Shown: positions 1-8,007, counted from the stretch's first letter. The stretch: DNA of 64,000 nt from Clostridium sp. CS001 (GCF_020443565.1 NZ_JAIZZN010000009.1:62001-126000), one strand, 5' to 3'. Notes: generated by a model from the sequence alone, not told the origin. Program-made: numbers and translations.

Positions 1-888
1 TAACTTGAAGTCATCTATACTTGGGTCATCCCCTGAAACAGTTCCGCCAGTTCCTAACGTTCCATCTAAAGTAATTATGTGAGTAACATTAGTTGGAGTT
101 CCATCTGCTTTTGCCATCTTGTAGTTAACTTTAAATCCTAATCCTACTTCAAAGAAGTCAAGAGGAACATAACATCCATTGTATTTTCCAGCTGAATCAG
201 CTGATGCTGTAATCTTGCCACTCAAACCAAGAAGTTCAGTAGCAGTTGTTATTCTAGGAGAATTGAAGCTTCCCTCCGCTACTCCAGTAGATGTAGTCAC
301 TATTACGTTGGGTCTAACAGTTGTTGACACCTTAGTATCAAATTTCATAGCCTTTGTAGTTTCTTCCAGTGGCAAATAAACGATTCCTCCTAAGAATTTA
401 GGTTGAATGCCAGATGCTGGATAATTGATTTTAACTCCATTTAGGTAAACACCCATATTTGAGTTTGCGTCAATTTCTGATACTGGATTTGATGCAGTTT
501 TAGATACTGTAAAGTTCATTTTAACTGTATCTTTCAATGAATTTACTTTATCTTTTGATACAATACCTGCTAACACTGACAAAGTATAAGTTTTTCCACC
601 TTCGTAATCCTTCTTAGGAGTTACTATGATAGTTTTTCCGTCAGCACCAACTGTAACATCCGTTGGAATTACAGTCCCTGCGGAATCTGCAACTGTTACT
701 TTGCTTGAAAGCCCATCCGTAGATATTGATTGGGTTAATTTAACATTCCATACTTTATTAGTCGGAACATTGGTCTTTTGTTCTAGTTCAATCTCCTTTG
801 CTGATACTTGGGATATTATAGTTCCCATTATGAAGATTGACACCATTAGACTCACTATGATTTTTTTAAATAAGTTTTCCGTTTTCAT
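1..888 (-). CDS. Secreted Ig-like / stalk-domain protein, C-terminus cut by window edge
   Basis: Reading the minus strand from the ATG at 888-886 gives 296 open codons to the left edge, so the gene is partial. A GGGGGAG ribosome binding site sits just upstream. Residues 1-32 are a signal peptide (Lys-containing start, then a hydrophobic run ending VSAKE). Residues about 40-125 (WNVKLTQSI, GADGKTIIVTP, YEGGKTYTLSV) match bacterial SbsA/Big_5 Ig-like domains. The following part (VYLNGVKINYPA, GGIVYLPLEET, NGCYVPLDFFEVGLGFKV) has the repeated pattern of copper-amine-oxidase N-terminal (stalk) domains, which are surface modules and not enzymes in such proteins. A cell-surface or exported role is inferred; the exact function is unknown. 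Confidence 0.8.
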   Translation of the reverse strand, partial: MKTENLFKKIIVSLMVSIFIMGTIISQVSAKEIELEQKTNVPTNKVWNVKLTQSISTDGLSSKVTVADSAGTVIPTDVTVGADGKTIIVTPKKDYEGGKTYTLSVLAGIVSKDKVNSLKDTVKMNFTVSKTASNPVSEIDANSNMGVYLNGVKINYPASGIQPKFLGGIVYLPLEETTKAMKFDTKVSTTVRPNVIVTTSTGVAEGSFNSPRITTATELLGLSGKITASADSAGKYNGCYVPLDFFEVGLGFKVNYKMAKADGTPTNVTHIITLDGTLGTGGTVSGDDPSIDDFKL

Positions 889-1204
889 TAGAACTCCCCC
901 ATTTCTTTTTTTTATAGGAAATTATGTAGATGTGTTAATTATTAATATAACACAATATACATAATGGGGAAATATTTTCTTGTAAGATAACAACTCTACT
1001 TTCAAATAAAATAACATCTATAACATGTATATATGTTATATAGGTGCTATGTCTATAACCTTAAAACCGCAATAAAGTTGATTAGAGAACATTATAGGCT
1101 TATTATATCTGCAATTGCGAACAGTACTTTATTTGAACAATGTTAATTAACATATATAGGTGCGTATATAGATGCTTTTATTTAAAACATAAAAAAGAGA
1201 ATTA
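889..1204. other. Intergenic region, promoter side of the surface protein
   Basis: About 316 bases with no coding signal. It must carry the promoter of the minus-strand surface protein. The stretch at 1005-1045 is a run of TATA-like steps (ACATGTATATATGT is a local palindrome). No tRNA, IS end or ORF is visible. Confidence 0.4.
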
Positions 1205-1223
1205 TTAACTAACTCTCTTTTTT
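1191..1223. terminator. Bidirectional terminator-like hairpin
   Basis: AAAAAAGAGA at 1191-1200 pairs with TCTCTTTTTT at 1214-1223. It overlaps the last codons of the 1205-1876 gene and ends in a U-run on either strand. Confidence 0.6.
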
Positions 1224-1876
1224 AATGCTGTTGCCTTATTAACTTTATAGCCTAAAAATTCTAGTGTATCTAAAAAATCTTTTTCTGTTTTTGTAATAAT
1301 CTTATATTTATTAAGCCAGAAAAGCAGTCTTACATATTTATTGCTAGTTTTTAGTTTGTCTATATAGCCTTGTTCCCAGTTATTTGTAATTATTAATTTG
1401 TCTGCATACAGTTTTATCTTTTTAATAATACGTTCTTTTTCTTCATCTTTGTAAATTTTATAGCCTAGAATTTCTAATATTTCTATATTGTTTTTGTCTG
1501 TGCTTTCTAATTCTCTATATTTTTTTAACCAAAAATTTATACGTTCAAACTCTTTTTCGGTCGTAATTTTGGCTGGTATATAGCCTTGTTGCCAGCCCTT
1601 AACTTTACTTAATTTATCTGCATACAGTTTTAATTTATTAATAATACGTTCTTTTTCTTCATTCTCATAAGTTTTATATCCCAAATTTTGTAGAACTTCT
1701 ACATTGTCTAAGTCTGTGTTTTTTAGCATTTTATATTTATTTAGCCAGCACAGCAATCTCCTGCACTTGTCGCTTTTGTTAAATTTCTTTGGAATATAGT
1801 TGGTTTTAAAGCCTTTTTCTTTACTTAGCTTGTCTGCATAAAATTTAATTCTGCTTATTACATATTCTTCATTCAT
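1205..1876 (-). CDS. Three-repeat protein resembling helicase-associated (HA) domain repeats
   Basis: This 223-residue protein is built from three tandem repeats of about 68 residues. Each follows the pattern Ik.YADKL....GW..GYI, a charged linker, then R...WLnKYk.l..tD.dn.e.L..LGYK. The repeat spacing and conserved Trp/Leu-Gly positions recall the helicase-associated (HA) domain found in tandem in bacterial proteins, which is helical and probably binds nucleic acid; this similarity is my reading and not proven. No helicase domain is attached. The start follows AAAGGAGT, 10 bases upstream, and the gene has the shared accessory promoter at 1907-1931. Exact function unknown. Confidence 0.7.
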   Translation of the reverse strand: MNEEYVISRIKFYADKLSKEKGFKTNYIPKKFNKSDKCRRLLCWLNKYKMLKNTDLDNVEVLQNLGYKTYENEEKERIINKLKLYADKLSKVKGWQQGYIPAKITTEKEFERINFWLKKYRELESTDKNNIEILEILGYKIYKDEEKERIIKKIKLYADKLIITNNWEQGYIDKLKTSNKYVRLLFWLNKYKIITKTEKDFLDTLEFLGYKVNKATALKKRVS

Positions 1877-1906
1877 AATTTATTCACTCCTTTAATTATA
1901 TTTTAT

Positions 1907-1931
1907 CTTATATTGTATGCTTTTTTTAGTC
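1907..1931 (-). promoter_or_regulatory. Shared accessory-region promoter, copy P1
   Basis: On the minus strand: CTGACTA, an A-run, GCATAC, AA, TATAAG. The motif starts 55 bases before the ATG of the three-repeat gene. Same architecture as five other promoters at 2383, 2487, 4862, 6999 and 8008. Confidence 0.65.
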
Positions 1932-1989
1932 AGATATTATTTAAAAAGGTAGATATGCGATATATATATGTTCTATACATACTTAAGAT

Positions 1990-2358
1990 TTAATGTTGTA
2001 CCCAGCCCGCAAACGACTGAATAATTAAAGATGCATATAGAATTAAAGCATATATAAAAATAGACATTATTAAACCCATAAAACCTTTTCCAGTAAGGTA
2101 AGGATTACCCAAAGTTCCTAAAAGTAGCAGAATTGCTGAAATTATAAAAATTATAATTATGATTGGTTGTGCAAGCACTTGTAAAAAATGCACTATCTCA
2201 AATCCTTTTCGGTTAGCCCAGCTAGTTATATCGTCAATATCCGTTACGGGAATTTCAATTGCATTGTAATTATATTTTGCATTTACTGTATTAGCACATG
2301 CAAGATTGTTTTTAAACAATAGCACTAACATTACTAGAATAAATACTTTCTTTATCAC
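1990..2358 (-). CDS. Small two-helix exported membrane protein, VirB2/TrbC-pilin-like
   Basis: A 122-residue protein with an N-terminal signal peptide (residues 1-22, ending LACANT), a short polar segment, then two hydrophobic helices at about 62-84 and 92-116. The order signal peptide, short loop, two transmembrane helices is typical of VirB2/TrbC-type pilins of type IV secretion systems. The match is architectural and no diagnostic motif is visible. The start is GTG at 2358 behind AGGGGTGAG. Its neighbours (replication protein, ArdA, serine recombinase) fit a conjugative or plasmid-derived element. A generic membrane protein remains possible. Confidence 0.6.
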   Translation of the reverse strand: MIKKVFILVMLVLLFKNNLACANTVNAKYNYNAIEIPVTDIDDITSWANRKGFEIVHFLQVLAQPIIIIIFIISAILLLLGTLGNPYLTGKGFMGLIMSIFIYALILYASLIIQSFAGWVQH

Positions 2359-2382
2359 TTCTACTCACCCCTTTTTTTATTT

Positions 2383-2409
2383 ATATTAAATACTATGCCT
2401 TTCTTAGTC
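2383..2409 (-). promoter_or_regulatory. Shared accessory-region promoter, copy P2
   Basis: Minus strand: AGACTA, GAAAG, GCATAG, TA, TTTAAT. It begins 51 bases before the GTG start of the small membrane protein gene. Confidence 0.6.
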
Positions 2410-2486
2410 TAATTAAAAAGAAATCTATAAATAATTAAAATATTTTGTAAAAAAGTGTTCTAATATAAGGTTTCCGAGTTATAAGT

Positions 2487-2511
2487 GACTTAAAAAGGCA
2501 TAGAATATAAG
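2487..2511 (+). promoter_or_regulatory. Shared accessory-region promoter, copy P3
   Basis: GTGACTT, AAAAAG, GCATAG, AA, TATAAG on the plus strand, beginning 59 bases before the ATG at 2546. TTATAA lies just upstream, as in copies P5 and P6. Confidence 0.65.
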
Positions 2512-2545
2512 ATAAACAAATAAAAAATAAAAGGAGGAAAAGAAT

Positions 2546-3028
2546 ATGATAAACAAAAAGAATGTACTTGCAATAATTATGTCTCTAACATTTTTAACGA
2601 ATTCAAATGCGTTTGCTACAAGTAACACTAAAACTAATACTGCTGTAAAAGAAGATATACAAACAATAATTCCAATTATGCTTAATAATAAGAGATTGGT
2701 AGTACCAAAAAATGTAAAAATGTATCTGGATAGAAGCTTTCTTACAACACTTATGGTTACGCCAGATTTTGCACCTGTTTTAAATTGCAAAGTAGCTAAA
2801 AATAACAATACAAGCTATAGTATTACTTACAATAAAAACAAGTTAGATTTTAAAATCGACGATTCTTCTTATAAATTAAATGGTAAAAACTTTAAAGGCT
2901 ATGTAAAACCTATTATAAAAAATGGACAAGTATATATCCCAGTTACACTTTTTGCACAATTATTAAACTTGGAGACTATGGCTGTTAATTCCGAAACAGT
3001 TACTGCAATCTATTTAAATAAAAAATAA
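2546..3028 (+). CDS. Secreted stalk-domain (copper amine oxidase N-terminal-like) protein
   Basis: A 160-residue exported protein. Residues 1-24 are a signal peptide (NAFATS cleavage region). The rest contains the copper-amine-oxidase N-terminal pattern: a short beta segment (IPIMLNNKRLVVP), a degenerate middle, then YKLNGKNFKG, KNGQVYIPVTLFAQLL and a final strand. In Firmicutes this domain serves as a surface or scaffold module; no copper ligand or catalytic residue is present. A strong AAAAGGAGG precedes the ATG. The gene has its own promoter at 2487-2511 and a terminator at 3045-3070, so it is monocistronic. A role in element biology such as cell contact is inference only. Confidence 0.75.
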   Translation: MINKKNVLAIIMSLTFLTNSNAFATSNTKTNTAVKEDIQTIIPIMLNNKRLVVPKNVKMYLDRSFLTTLMVTPDFAPVLNCKVAKNNNTSYSITYNKNKLDFKIDDSSYKLNGKNFKGYVKPIIKNGQVYIPVTLFAQLLNLETMAVNSETVTAIYLNKK

Positions 3029-3044
3029 AACAATAAATAGAAGG

Positions 3045-3070
3045 ACTAGCTATAAACAGCTAGTTTTTTA
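3045..3070 (+). terminator. Intrinsic terminator of the 2546-3028 gene
   Basis: ACTAGCT/AGCTAGT stem with loop ATAAAC, followed by TTTTTATTTT. Confidence 0.75.
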
Positions 3071-3079
3071 TTTTGCATA

Positions 3080-3111
3080 AAAAAAGAAGCCTATTTCTAA
3101 GCTTCTTTTTT
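3080..3111. terminator. Bidirectional terminator between stalk-domain gene and ardA
   Basis: AAAAAAGAAGC pairs with GCTTCTTTTTT across a 10-base loop. Read on the minus strand it ends the ardA transcript. Confidence 0.7.
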
Positions 3112-3126
3112 GGAAAATATAATAAA

Positions 3127-3675
3127 TTATTCGCTTATCCAGCCATATTTTGAGAAATAGCCATTTTCGTTTAGAGACATATCTCTTCCAAACGCTTCTG
3201 TGTCAAGATAATTGACCAAAAAATCTGGAATTTCATAGCAACCCGATTCGAGAAGCCAGTAATCGCCTAATTTTTCTTCGCTGTCGACGCCTTCTAGCAA
3301 AGTGTAATTATCTAAGCTTTCTACAGCTTCTAAATAAGAATTGCAAACATTCCACTCCAACAACGCATCTGCTTTCTTTAGTTCGTGTTCATCCAAGTCT
3401 GCTAAAAGTTCTGCTAATTCATTCAACTTAGCAATGCTGTCAAACTCATTAATGGTAATCTCCAAGTCAGCCTCATAATCGTGAATTGCATATTCTTCAT
3501 AAGTTTGTCCATTTTTTTCTATGCCATGCACGTACTTACCATTTACGTATTTGCCAAGCCCAATTTCGACGAATAAATCATTTAATTCGCCTTGTAAATA
3601 CGGTAGCTGTAACCACTTTCCAACCAATACGCCTTCGTTATATTTTCCAAGGTTTGCAATATAAATATTTATCAT
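3127..3675 (-). CDS. ardA: Antirestriction protein ArdA
   Basis: ArdA mimics B-form DNA and inhibits type I restriction-modification enzymes, protecting incoming mobile DNA. The 182-residue protein opens with the family signature INIYIANLGKYNEG and LVGKWLQLP, continues with YEADLEITINE and LNELAELLADL, and ends with DYWLLESGCYEIPDFLVNY. It is very rich in Asp and Glu, as expected of a DNA mimic. Length fits the family (about 165-185). I start at the ATG at 3675, which follows GGGAGGA by 5 bases. The reading frame continues five codons upstream to a TTG, but that would place the ribosome binding site inside the gene. Its presence marks this region as mobile DNA. Confidence 0.9.
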   Translation of the reverse strand: MINIYIANLGKYNEGVLVGKWLQLPYLQGELNDLFVEIGLGKYVNGKYVHGIEKNGQTYEEYAIHDYEADLEITINEFDSIAKLNELAELLADLDEHELKKADALLEWNVCNSYLEAVESLDNYTLLEGVDSEEKLGDYWLLESGCYEIPDFLVNYLDTEAFGRDMSLNENGYFSKYGWISE

Positions 3676-3962
3676 TTTTATTCCTCCCAAGTTTTAATTT
3701 AAACCCTATTTATTTCCCACCCAAAATTTAATTCGTGCCTTATTAAATCTTTCCAGTTTTTTTATATTTCTTTATTATAGTTAGTTTTAAAAACTTTTAT
3801 AAATAAGTTCTATAGATTGTTTATAACATTGCAAATAGAACATTAAGCATCACTTAAAGTGCTTAAATTCGTCCTGTTTGAATTATAAGGCTTTAATGGT
3901 CTAATTATACTGTTTTAGCACAAAGTCGCTTAGAATCGCTTTAAACGTCATTGAATCAAAGA

Positions 3963-3985
3963 AAAGAGGTATACACCTCTTTACA
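3963..3985 (-). terminator. Terminator overlapping the stop of the acidic-protein gene
   Basis: AAAGAGGT and ACCTCTTT pair around a TATA loop at 3963-3982. On the minus strand the arm is followed by TTTC TTTG. It overlaps the TAA stop at 3981. Confidence 0.55.
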
Positions 3986-4829
3986 TTTCTAATTCTTGTT
4001 CGAAAAATACCTGTTCTTCGCTACTATTACTGTCTCTCTCGTTGCTGGACACTAACTCTTCAAAATCCTGCACAATTTCTTCGCTAGATTGCGACTGTAC
4101 CTGTTCCATTCCACCAACGGTTGGTTCATTTCCATCTTTATTATAATCGTTTTCGGCGATTCTTTCTCTTAAGTAAGCTTCGTCTATCAACACATTTGTG
4201 CCATCTATAGGAAGACTTATATATAACTCATTTTCGATTTCTACTACTTTAAAATTATTAATATTATTTACTAAATCATCATCGTTTTCTTTTAGAGTAT
4301 TATATAAGTGTGCTATTTTTGCGTAGTTGTCTTCTGCTTCTGCAACATCTCTTATATTTATATCTTTATCTAGGGTCACTAGTTCTAACCTTTCTATTTC
4401 GCCATTTTTATTTTCTACTTCTAGGTACTCACAAGGTTGTATATAGTTTGCATATTCATCTATTTGAAGTACATTGGAGTTTTCTAGTAAATCACTAAAA
4501 TCTTGTGTAGGATTTAAAGTAATATCTTGTAAAAGGTCTTTAAAGCCACGTCTGTCGAATACAGCAACATCTTCCCCGCCATTTAGTAAGACATATTGTG
4601 GAATTATATTGCTTCTTTCTTTTGATATATTGTAAATATTATCTACAAAGTTGTTAAATGCTTTATTGTCTTCTTTTTCAATATCTTCTTTATATTGTTC
4701 TAATGCTTCTTTGGGGACAAAGTATAAATCCTCACCTTTAATATATTCATACGCTTTATAACCTCTTTTTGTAGATTCTGTTTGTATAATTGCTTCCGTG
4801 TTAAAATAATATGCTTTGTATAATTTCAT
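3981..4829 (-). CDS. Acidic protein of unknown function
   Basis: A 282-residue soluble protein that I do not recognise. It has no signal peptide or transmembrane helix. Residues 1-230 look folded (mixed strands and helices, for example YVLLNGGEDVAVFDRRGFKD). The last 50 residues are a low-complexity Glu/Ser/Gln tail (EEIVQDFEELVSSNERDSN). Overall it is strongly acidic, like its neighbour ArdA, so a host-defence or DNA-mimic role is conceivable but unproven. The start follows AAGGAGTGGTGAAATT, almost identical to the leader of the 8071 gene, and the shared promoter sits at 4862-4888. Confidence 0.7.
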   Translation of the reverse strand: MKLYKAYYFNTEAIIQTESTKRGYKAYEYIKGEDLYFVPKEALEQYKEDIEKEDNKAFNNFVDNIYNISKERSNIIPQYVLLNGGEDVAVFDRRGFKDLLQDITLNPTQDFSDLLENSNVLQIDEYANYIQPCEYLEVENKNGEIERLELVTLDKDINIRDVAEAEDNYAKIAHLYNTLKENDDDLVNNINNFKVVEIENELYISLPIDGTNVLIDEAYLRERIAENDYNKDGNEPTVGGMEQVQSQSSEEIVQDFEELVSSNERDSNSSEEQVFFEQELEM

Positions 4830-4861
4830 AATTTCACCACTCCTTTTTTTTATTTTTATTC

Positions 4862-4888
4862 ATATTGAATGCTATGCAAAAATAAGTC
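4862..4888 (-). promoter_or_regulatory. Shared accessory-region promoter, copy P4
   Basis: Minus strand: CGACTT, ATTTTT, GCATAG, CA, TTCAAT. It begins 59 bases before the ATG of the acidic-protein gene. Confidence 0.6.
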
Positions 4889-5080
4889 GTTTGATAAAAG
4901 AATATTTACTAATTAGTTCTAAGCAGGCATAAAAAGTGCATAGCCATTCTTCTCTTTTACAAAAAATAAAATAAAAAAGGGGAATTCCCATCTACTTTAT
5001 ATTCATTTCATTATTTTTATTTATTACTATTATTTATATATATAACGACGTTTCAGGCGACTTTTTCAAAAAAAAATGAA

Positions 5081-5102
5081 AACCCTTGATTTTAAAGGGC
5101 TT
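5081..5102 (-). terminator. Terminator of the replication-protein gene
   Basis: CCCTT/AAGGG stem at the stop codon. The minus strand then reads TTTTCATTTTTTTTT, a strong U-run. Confidence 0.6.
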
Positions 5103-6570
5103 TAAGCTGTTTTACGTATTTACTTATAAGTTTTTTATCTAACCCTAATTCTGTCGAAATTTGAACTTGTTTATATCCTTTATCTAATAAGTTTTTAATT
5201 GCATTTAGCTTGTCCATTTTTTGTTGTTTCCTTGTCGTTAAACCATTTTCATTTCGCCTATTAACCTTTTTTGTAGTTTTGTCTCTGTTTGTTTTTTCTT
5301 TTCTGCTTATTATTGTTTTTAATCTTTGCATCTCTACATCTAATATATTTAAATTTCTTATTATAGTTTCTGTTTTAAAATTATAATTAAAATCTGGACT
5401 TGAAATTTGATTTATTAGATAATCTATATTTTCAATCGGTTTATCAAATTTGTTATTTATTTCTGTTATAGCCTTAATAACTGTTTCTTTGTCTTCTATT
5501 TTGCTTAAAATAACACTATAAATGTGTAGAAATTCATTTCGCAAGTGCTGTTCTCCTAGCATATTGTTTCTAATTTCTAACAATTTGTTTAAATCTCTTA
5601 TTCTATCGCTATTTATAACCAAAGGGGTTATAATTCTAGTTTCTCCGCCAGTTTTTATTACAAAATTTTTGAAAGGTTTTAATTCTTCTTCACTACATTT
5701 TCTTTTTATTGTATATTTACTTTCTTTTTTAAATTTATTTACTTCTTTAGATGTTTTAACCTTTGTATTTTTAACTGTTTTAGCATCTTTAACCGTCTTT
5801 TTACTTTTAGCTTCTGTTTCGATTATATAACCTTTTTTAACAAAAAGATTGTAGAGGTGCCCTAGCGTCCTTCTCTTAAATTGAGTTGTAGCAATTTTGT
5901 TGAAGTCTAATATTTCTGTAGAATTTCCTGTTTTAAAATTTACAGTCCCCACCATCTTGTTTAATCTAACAATGTCGTGGCACTTTTCATCTCCGCCATA
6001 TTTTGCAAAATTTTTTATAAGTGCTTTTATTATAGTTCTGCGTTTGTCTATGTTTATATCAATTTGCAAATCGTCTAGATTTTGATTTATATTTATATTC
6101 TTTATTAAATAAACTAAGTATAAGCCTTGTCCAGAAAAAATGATATAATCTGGTTCAATCATGTCAAAAGCCCCATCTAGCCTCATTTTCGCAACTAATT
6201 CTTGCGGACTTAAATGGCTATACTCTGTTTTGTAATAATCTAAATCTATTGTCCATCCGCTGTTGCAAACCGCTTTGCTACCGCTTCGTTGGATTTTAGA
6301 GGAAAATGTGCTTAGAGAATAATGTAAACTTTCGCCTTTTGTATAAATTAAGTCGTACACGTCTTGCACAGTTATTTTATTTATATCGTATCCATGATAA
6401 AAATTCATTTTTTTATAACAAAATAATAAATTCCCAAAAGGCACATCAAAAAATGTTAAGAGATGGAATACCGCTTGCTTTAAAGCTTTATCTGTAATTG
6501 TTATAACATCTGTTATGTTTAAATCTCTTATTGCTGTATTATAGTCTAATTTTGTTAGTGCTGTATGCAT
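5092..6570 (-). CDS. Replication protein with archaeo-eukaryotic primase (PrimPol)-like core and C-terminal HTH
   Basis: This 492-residue protein has hallmarks of an AEP/PrimPol-type replication protein. WTIDLDYYKT (DxD metal motif) lies near residue 107, PDYIIFSGQGLYLVYLI (the sGxG..h-like segment) near 140, and CHDIVRLNKMVGTVNFKTG (R-x-x-GT-N-K motif) near 195. A Lys-rich linker (AKSKKTVKDAKTVKN) follows, then a helical region. The last 50 residues (NLLDKGYKQVQISTELGLD) form a helix-turn-helix. It probably starts replication of the element. I start at the ATG at 6570 behind AAAAGGAGG; an upstream ATG 15 codons earlier would bury that site. The long leader shows possible antisense control. 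The family assignment comes from motifs only. Confidence 0.7.
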   Translation of the reverse strand: MHTALTKLDYNTAIRDLNITDVITITDKALKQAVFHLLTFFDVPFGNLLFCYKKMNFYHGYDINKITVQDVYDLIYTKGESLHYSLSTFSSKIQRSGSKAVCNSGWTIDLDYYKTEYSHLSPQELVAKMRLDGAFDMIEPDYIIFSGQGLYLVYLIKNININQNLDDLQIDINIDKRRTIIKALIKNFAKYGGDEKCHDIVRLNKMVGTVNFKTGNSTEILDFNKIATTQFKRRTLGHLYNLFVKKGYIIETEAKSKKTVKDAKTVKNTKVKTSKEVNKFKKESKYTIKRKCSEEELKPFKNFVIKTGGETRIITPLVINSDRIRDLNKLLEIRNNMLGEQHLRNEFLHIYSVILSKIEDKETVIKAITEINNKFDKPIENIDYLINQISSPDFNYNFKTETIIRNLNILDVEMQRLKTIISRKEKTNRDKTTKKVNRRNENGLTTRKQQKMDKLNAIKNLLDKGYKQVQISTELGLDKKLISKYVKQLKAL

Positions 6571-6603
6571 AAAAAAACAACCTCCTTTTTTATTAAGAGA
6601 TTG

Positions 6604-6740
6604 CTTGATACCCATTTTAAGTTTAAAAATATGCTTAATTACACAAGTCTTAGTTATATTTTATAAAATATAGCATAAAATATAGAAATGCATAAAAAAC
6701 AATCTTTTAACGGAACTTGGATGCTTTTGCGGGTATCAAG
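6604..6740 (-). promoter_or_regulatory. Possible pseudoknot-type leader of the replication gene
   Basis: CTTGATACCC at 6604-6613 is the exact reverse complement of GGGTATCAAG at 6731-6740. In the rep mRNA the upstream copy lies in the leader hairpin opposite the proposed antisense RNA. The downstream copy lies about 15 bases ahead of the AAAAGGAGG site, so pairing could control access to it. Confidence 0.4.
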
Positions 6741-6753
6741 TTCTCTTTTTTTT
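6713..6753 (+). ncRNA. Candidate countertranscript RNA 3' hairpin/terminator upstream of the rep gene
   Basis: GAACTTG (6713-6719) pairs with CAAGTTC (6737-6743), and TCTTTTTTTT follows directly, making an excellent plus-strand terminator. No plus-strand gene ends here, so the transcript would be a short RNA antisense to the leader of the minus-strand replication gene. The 5' end is not visible; AT-rich -10-like steps occur at 6660-6690. Plasmid copy-control RNAs have this arrangement. Inference. Confidence 0.45.
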
Positions 6754-6998
6754 GTTTTCTAGTATTCTATACCGCTACTTTCTGTTTTATAATTTTTTAT
6801 AAATATCTTTTGGTTTTATAATTATTAAAGTACAATTAACTATATATAATAAAGAAATATAGAAAAACTGGAGTAAGAATTTATAAATGGCAGGAATTTT
6901 CTTTTAGGTTTAAAAGTTTATTTTGCGTGGGAATTTATAAAGGATTTACTCTATTTTTGTTTTGTAGAACATTTTTATTGTTTTTTAGTGTTATAAAT

Positions 6999-7024
6999 GA
7001 CTTAAAAAAACATACAATTCAATA
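6999..7024 (+). promoter_or_regulatory. Shared accessory-region promoter, copy P5
   Basis: ATGACTT, AAAAAA, ACATAC, AA, TTCAAT, beginning 62 bases before the ATG at 7061. TTATAA lies directly upstream. Confidence 0.6.
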
Positions 7025-7060
7025 TTGATAAAAATAAAATAAAAAAAGGAGGAATAAAAA

Positions 7061-7948
7061 ATGAATAAGAATATAAAAAGAGTTTTAATGTTAACAGTAA
7101 CTGCATTTGTTATCGGAGGTTCGGCTGGGATTTATTCTAATCTAAAAGAACAACCACTAGTAGAAACCGTTAATGCTGTGCAAGTGCAACAAAAGGAGGA
7201 AATACCAGCAGTAGATAAGATAGAAAATGTTAAACTGAGTGATACTGTTGTTAACAATGTAAAAATTGATGAACCAGTAAAAGTGGTAGAGGAAAAGGCT
7301 GTTGTTAAAGAAGTTAAGCCAACTATTACGCAACCTAAACCACAGACGACAGCACCAGCTAAGACATCTACAGCAAGTTCTACTACAGCTACAACTACTG
7401 CTAAGACTACAACTACAACTAAGGTTGCAACAGTAGTTAAACCTGCAACAAAACAGATTGCGACTGTACCTGTTCCTGCACCACAAATAGCAGTAACAAA
7501 AGCACCAACTGTAGTTGCAAGTGCTACTAACAATCTTAGCAAAAGCATGGAAAATATGAGTTCTCTTAAGAGTTTAGTAAACAGCTTACCAGAAAATGAC
7601 ATAGGGGCTTTCGATGCTAATAGACTTATTTTCTCAACTATAAATGGTGTGCAAAGCATTGTAAAAGTTAATAATTCTTGCACTATTTATCTCGAAAGTG
7701 AAGCAGATAGTACAACTTATAATATTATTAAAGTATTTTTAACAGAAGTTTCTGGGGCAACAGATGCTAATGAAATGGTAACTAAGCTTAAGAAATTCGA
7801 GAATATATTTTTTAATGAAAATGCTACTACAGATGAATTAAAGTTTGTTGATGCTTCTGCAAGTGCAGTGAAAACAAGTTCAGGTCGATTTAAATATCAA
7901 ATTTTAAGCGACGGTATGCAAGTTATATTTAAACTTAATGCAATTTAA
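7061..7948 (+). CDS. Secreted or membrane-anchored protein with Thr/Ala/Pro-rich linker
   Basis: A 295-residue protein that I do not recognise. Residues 1-27 are a signal peptide or anchor (LMLTVTAFVIGGSAGIYS). Residues about 40-95 are rich in Val, Lys and Glu. Residues about 95-165 are a low-complexity Thr/Ala/Pro/Lys stretch typical of wall-spanning linkers. Residues 165-295 form a compact domain (RLIFSTINGVQSIVKV, CTIYLESEAD, RFKYQILSDGMQVIFKL) of unknown fold. AAAAAAAGGAGG precedes the ATG. It has its own promoter (6999) and terminator (7951), and is followed by another exported protein under the same promoter type. Together they suggest a cell-surface module of the element. Confidence 0.7.
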   Translation: MNKNIKRVLMLTVTAFVIGGSAGIYSNLKEQPLVETVNAVQVQQKEEIPAVDKIENVKLSDTVVNNVKIDEPVKVVEEKAVVKEVKPTITQPKPQTTAPAKTSTASSTTATTTAKTTTTTKVATVVKPATKQIATVPVPAPQIAVTKAPTVVASATNNLSKSMENMSSLKSLVNSLPENDIGAFDANRLIFSTINGVQSIVKVNNSCTIYLESEADSTTYNIIKVFLTEVSGATDANEMVTKLKKFENIFFNENATTDELKFVDASASAVKTSSGRFKYQILSDGMQVIFKLNAI

Positions 7949-7950
7949 AG

Positions 7951-7977
7951 ACAAACCCTCTTGGGTTTGTTTTTTTA
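7951..7977 (+). terminator. Intrinsic terminator
   Basis: ACAAACCC/GGGTTTGT stem with TCTT loop followed by TTTTTT, just after the TAA of the 7061 gene. Confidence 0.85.
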
Positions 7978-8007
7978 TGTCGTAGGACACATTTTCATGT
8001 TATATAT

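Larger units (their letters stand above)
6571..7060. other. Control region between replication gene and secreted-protein gene
   Basis: About 490 bases without a gene. It holds the long leader of the minus-strand replication gene, a plus-strand hairpin terminator at 6713-6753, a 10-base complementary pair (6604-6613 with 6731-6740), a weaker GACTT/GCATA pair at 6630-6649 on the minus strand (spacing differs from the other promoters), and promoter P5 at 6999. No ORF is supported. It could also contain the replication origin, but I see no clear iterons. Confidence 0.5.

Noticed and set aside
179-964. Plus-strand open frames at 179-379 and 626-964
   Set aside because: They are shadows of the minus-strand surface protein, which has a signal peptide, ribosome binding site and domain structure.
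3908-3927. A seventh copy of the shared promoter before ardA (GACTT then TATAAT)
   Set aside because: The CATA element is absent and it lies more than 200 bases from the ardA start.
6630-6649. A copy of the shared promoter before the replication gene
   Set aside because: GACTT and GCATA are present but 10 bases apart instead of 6, and the distance to the start is longer; kept only as a remark.
7132-7683. Minus-strand frames opposite the 7061 gene
   Set aside because: Val/Ala/Thr-rich or Cys-rich translations of the low-complexity linker; no ribosome binding site.
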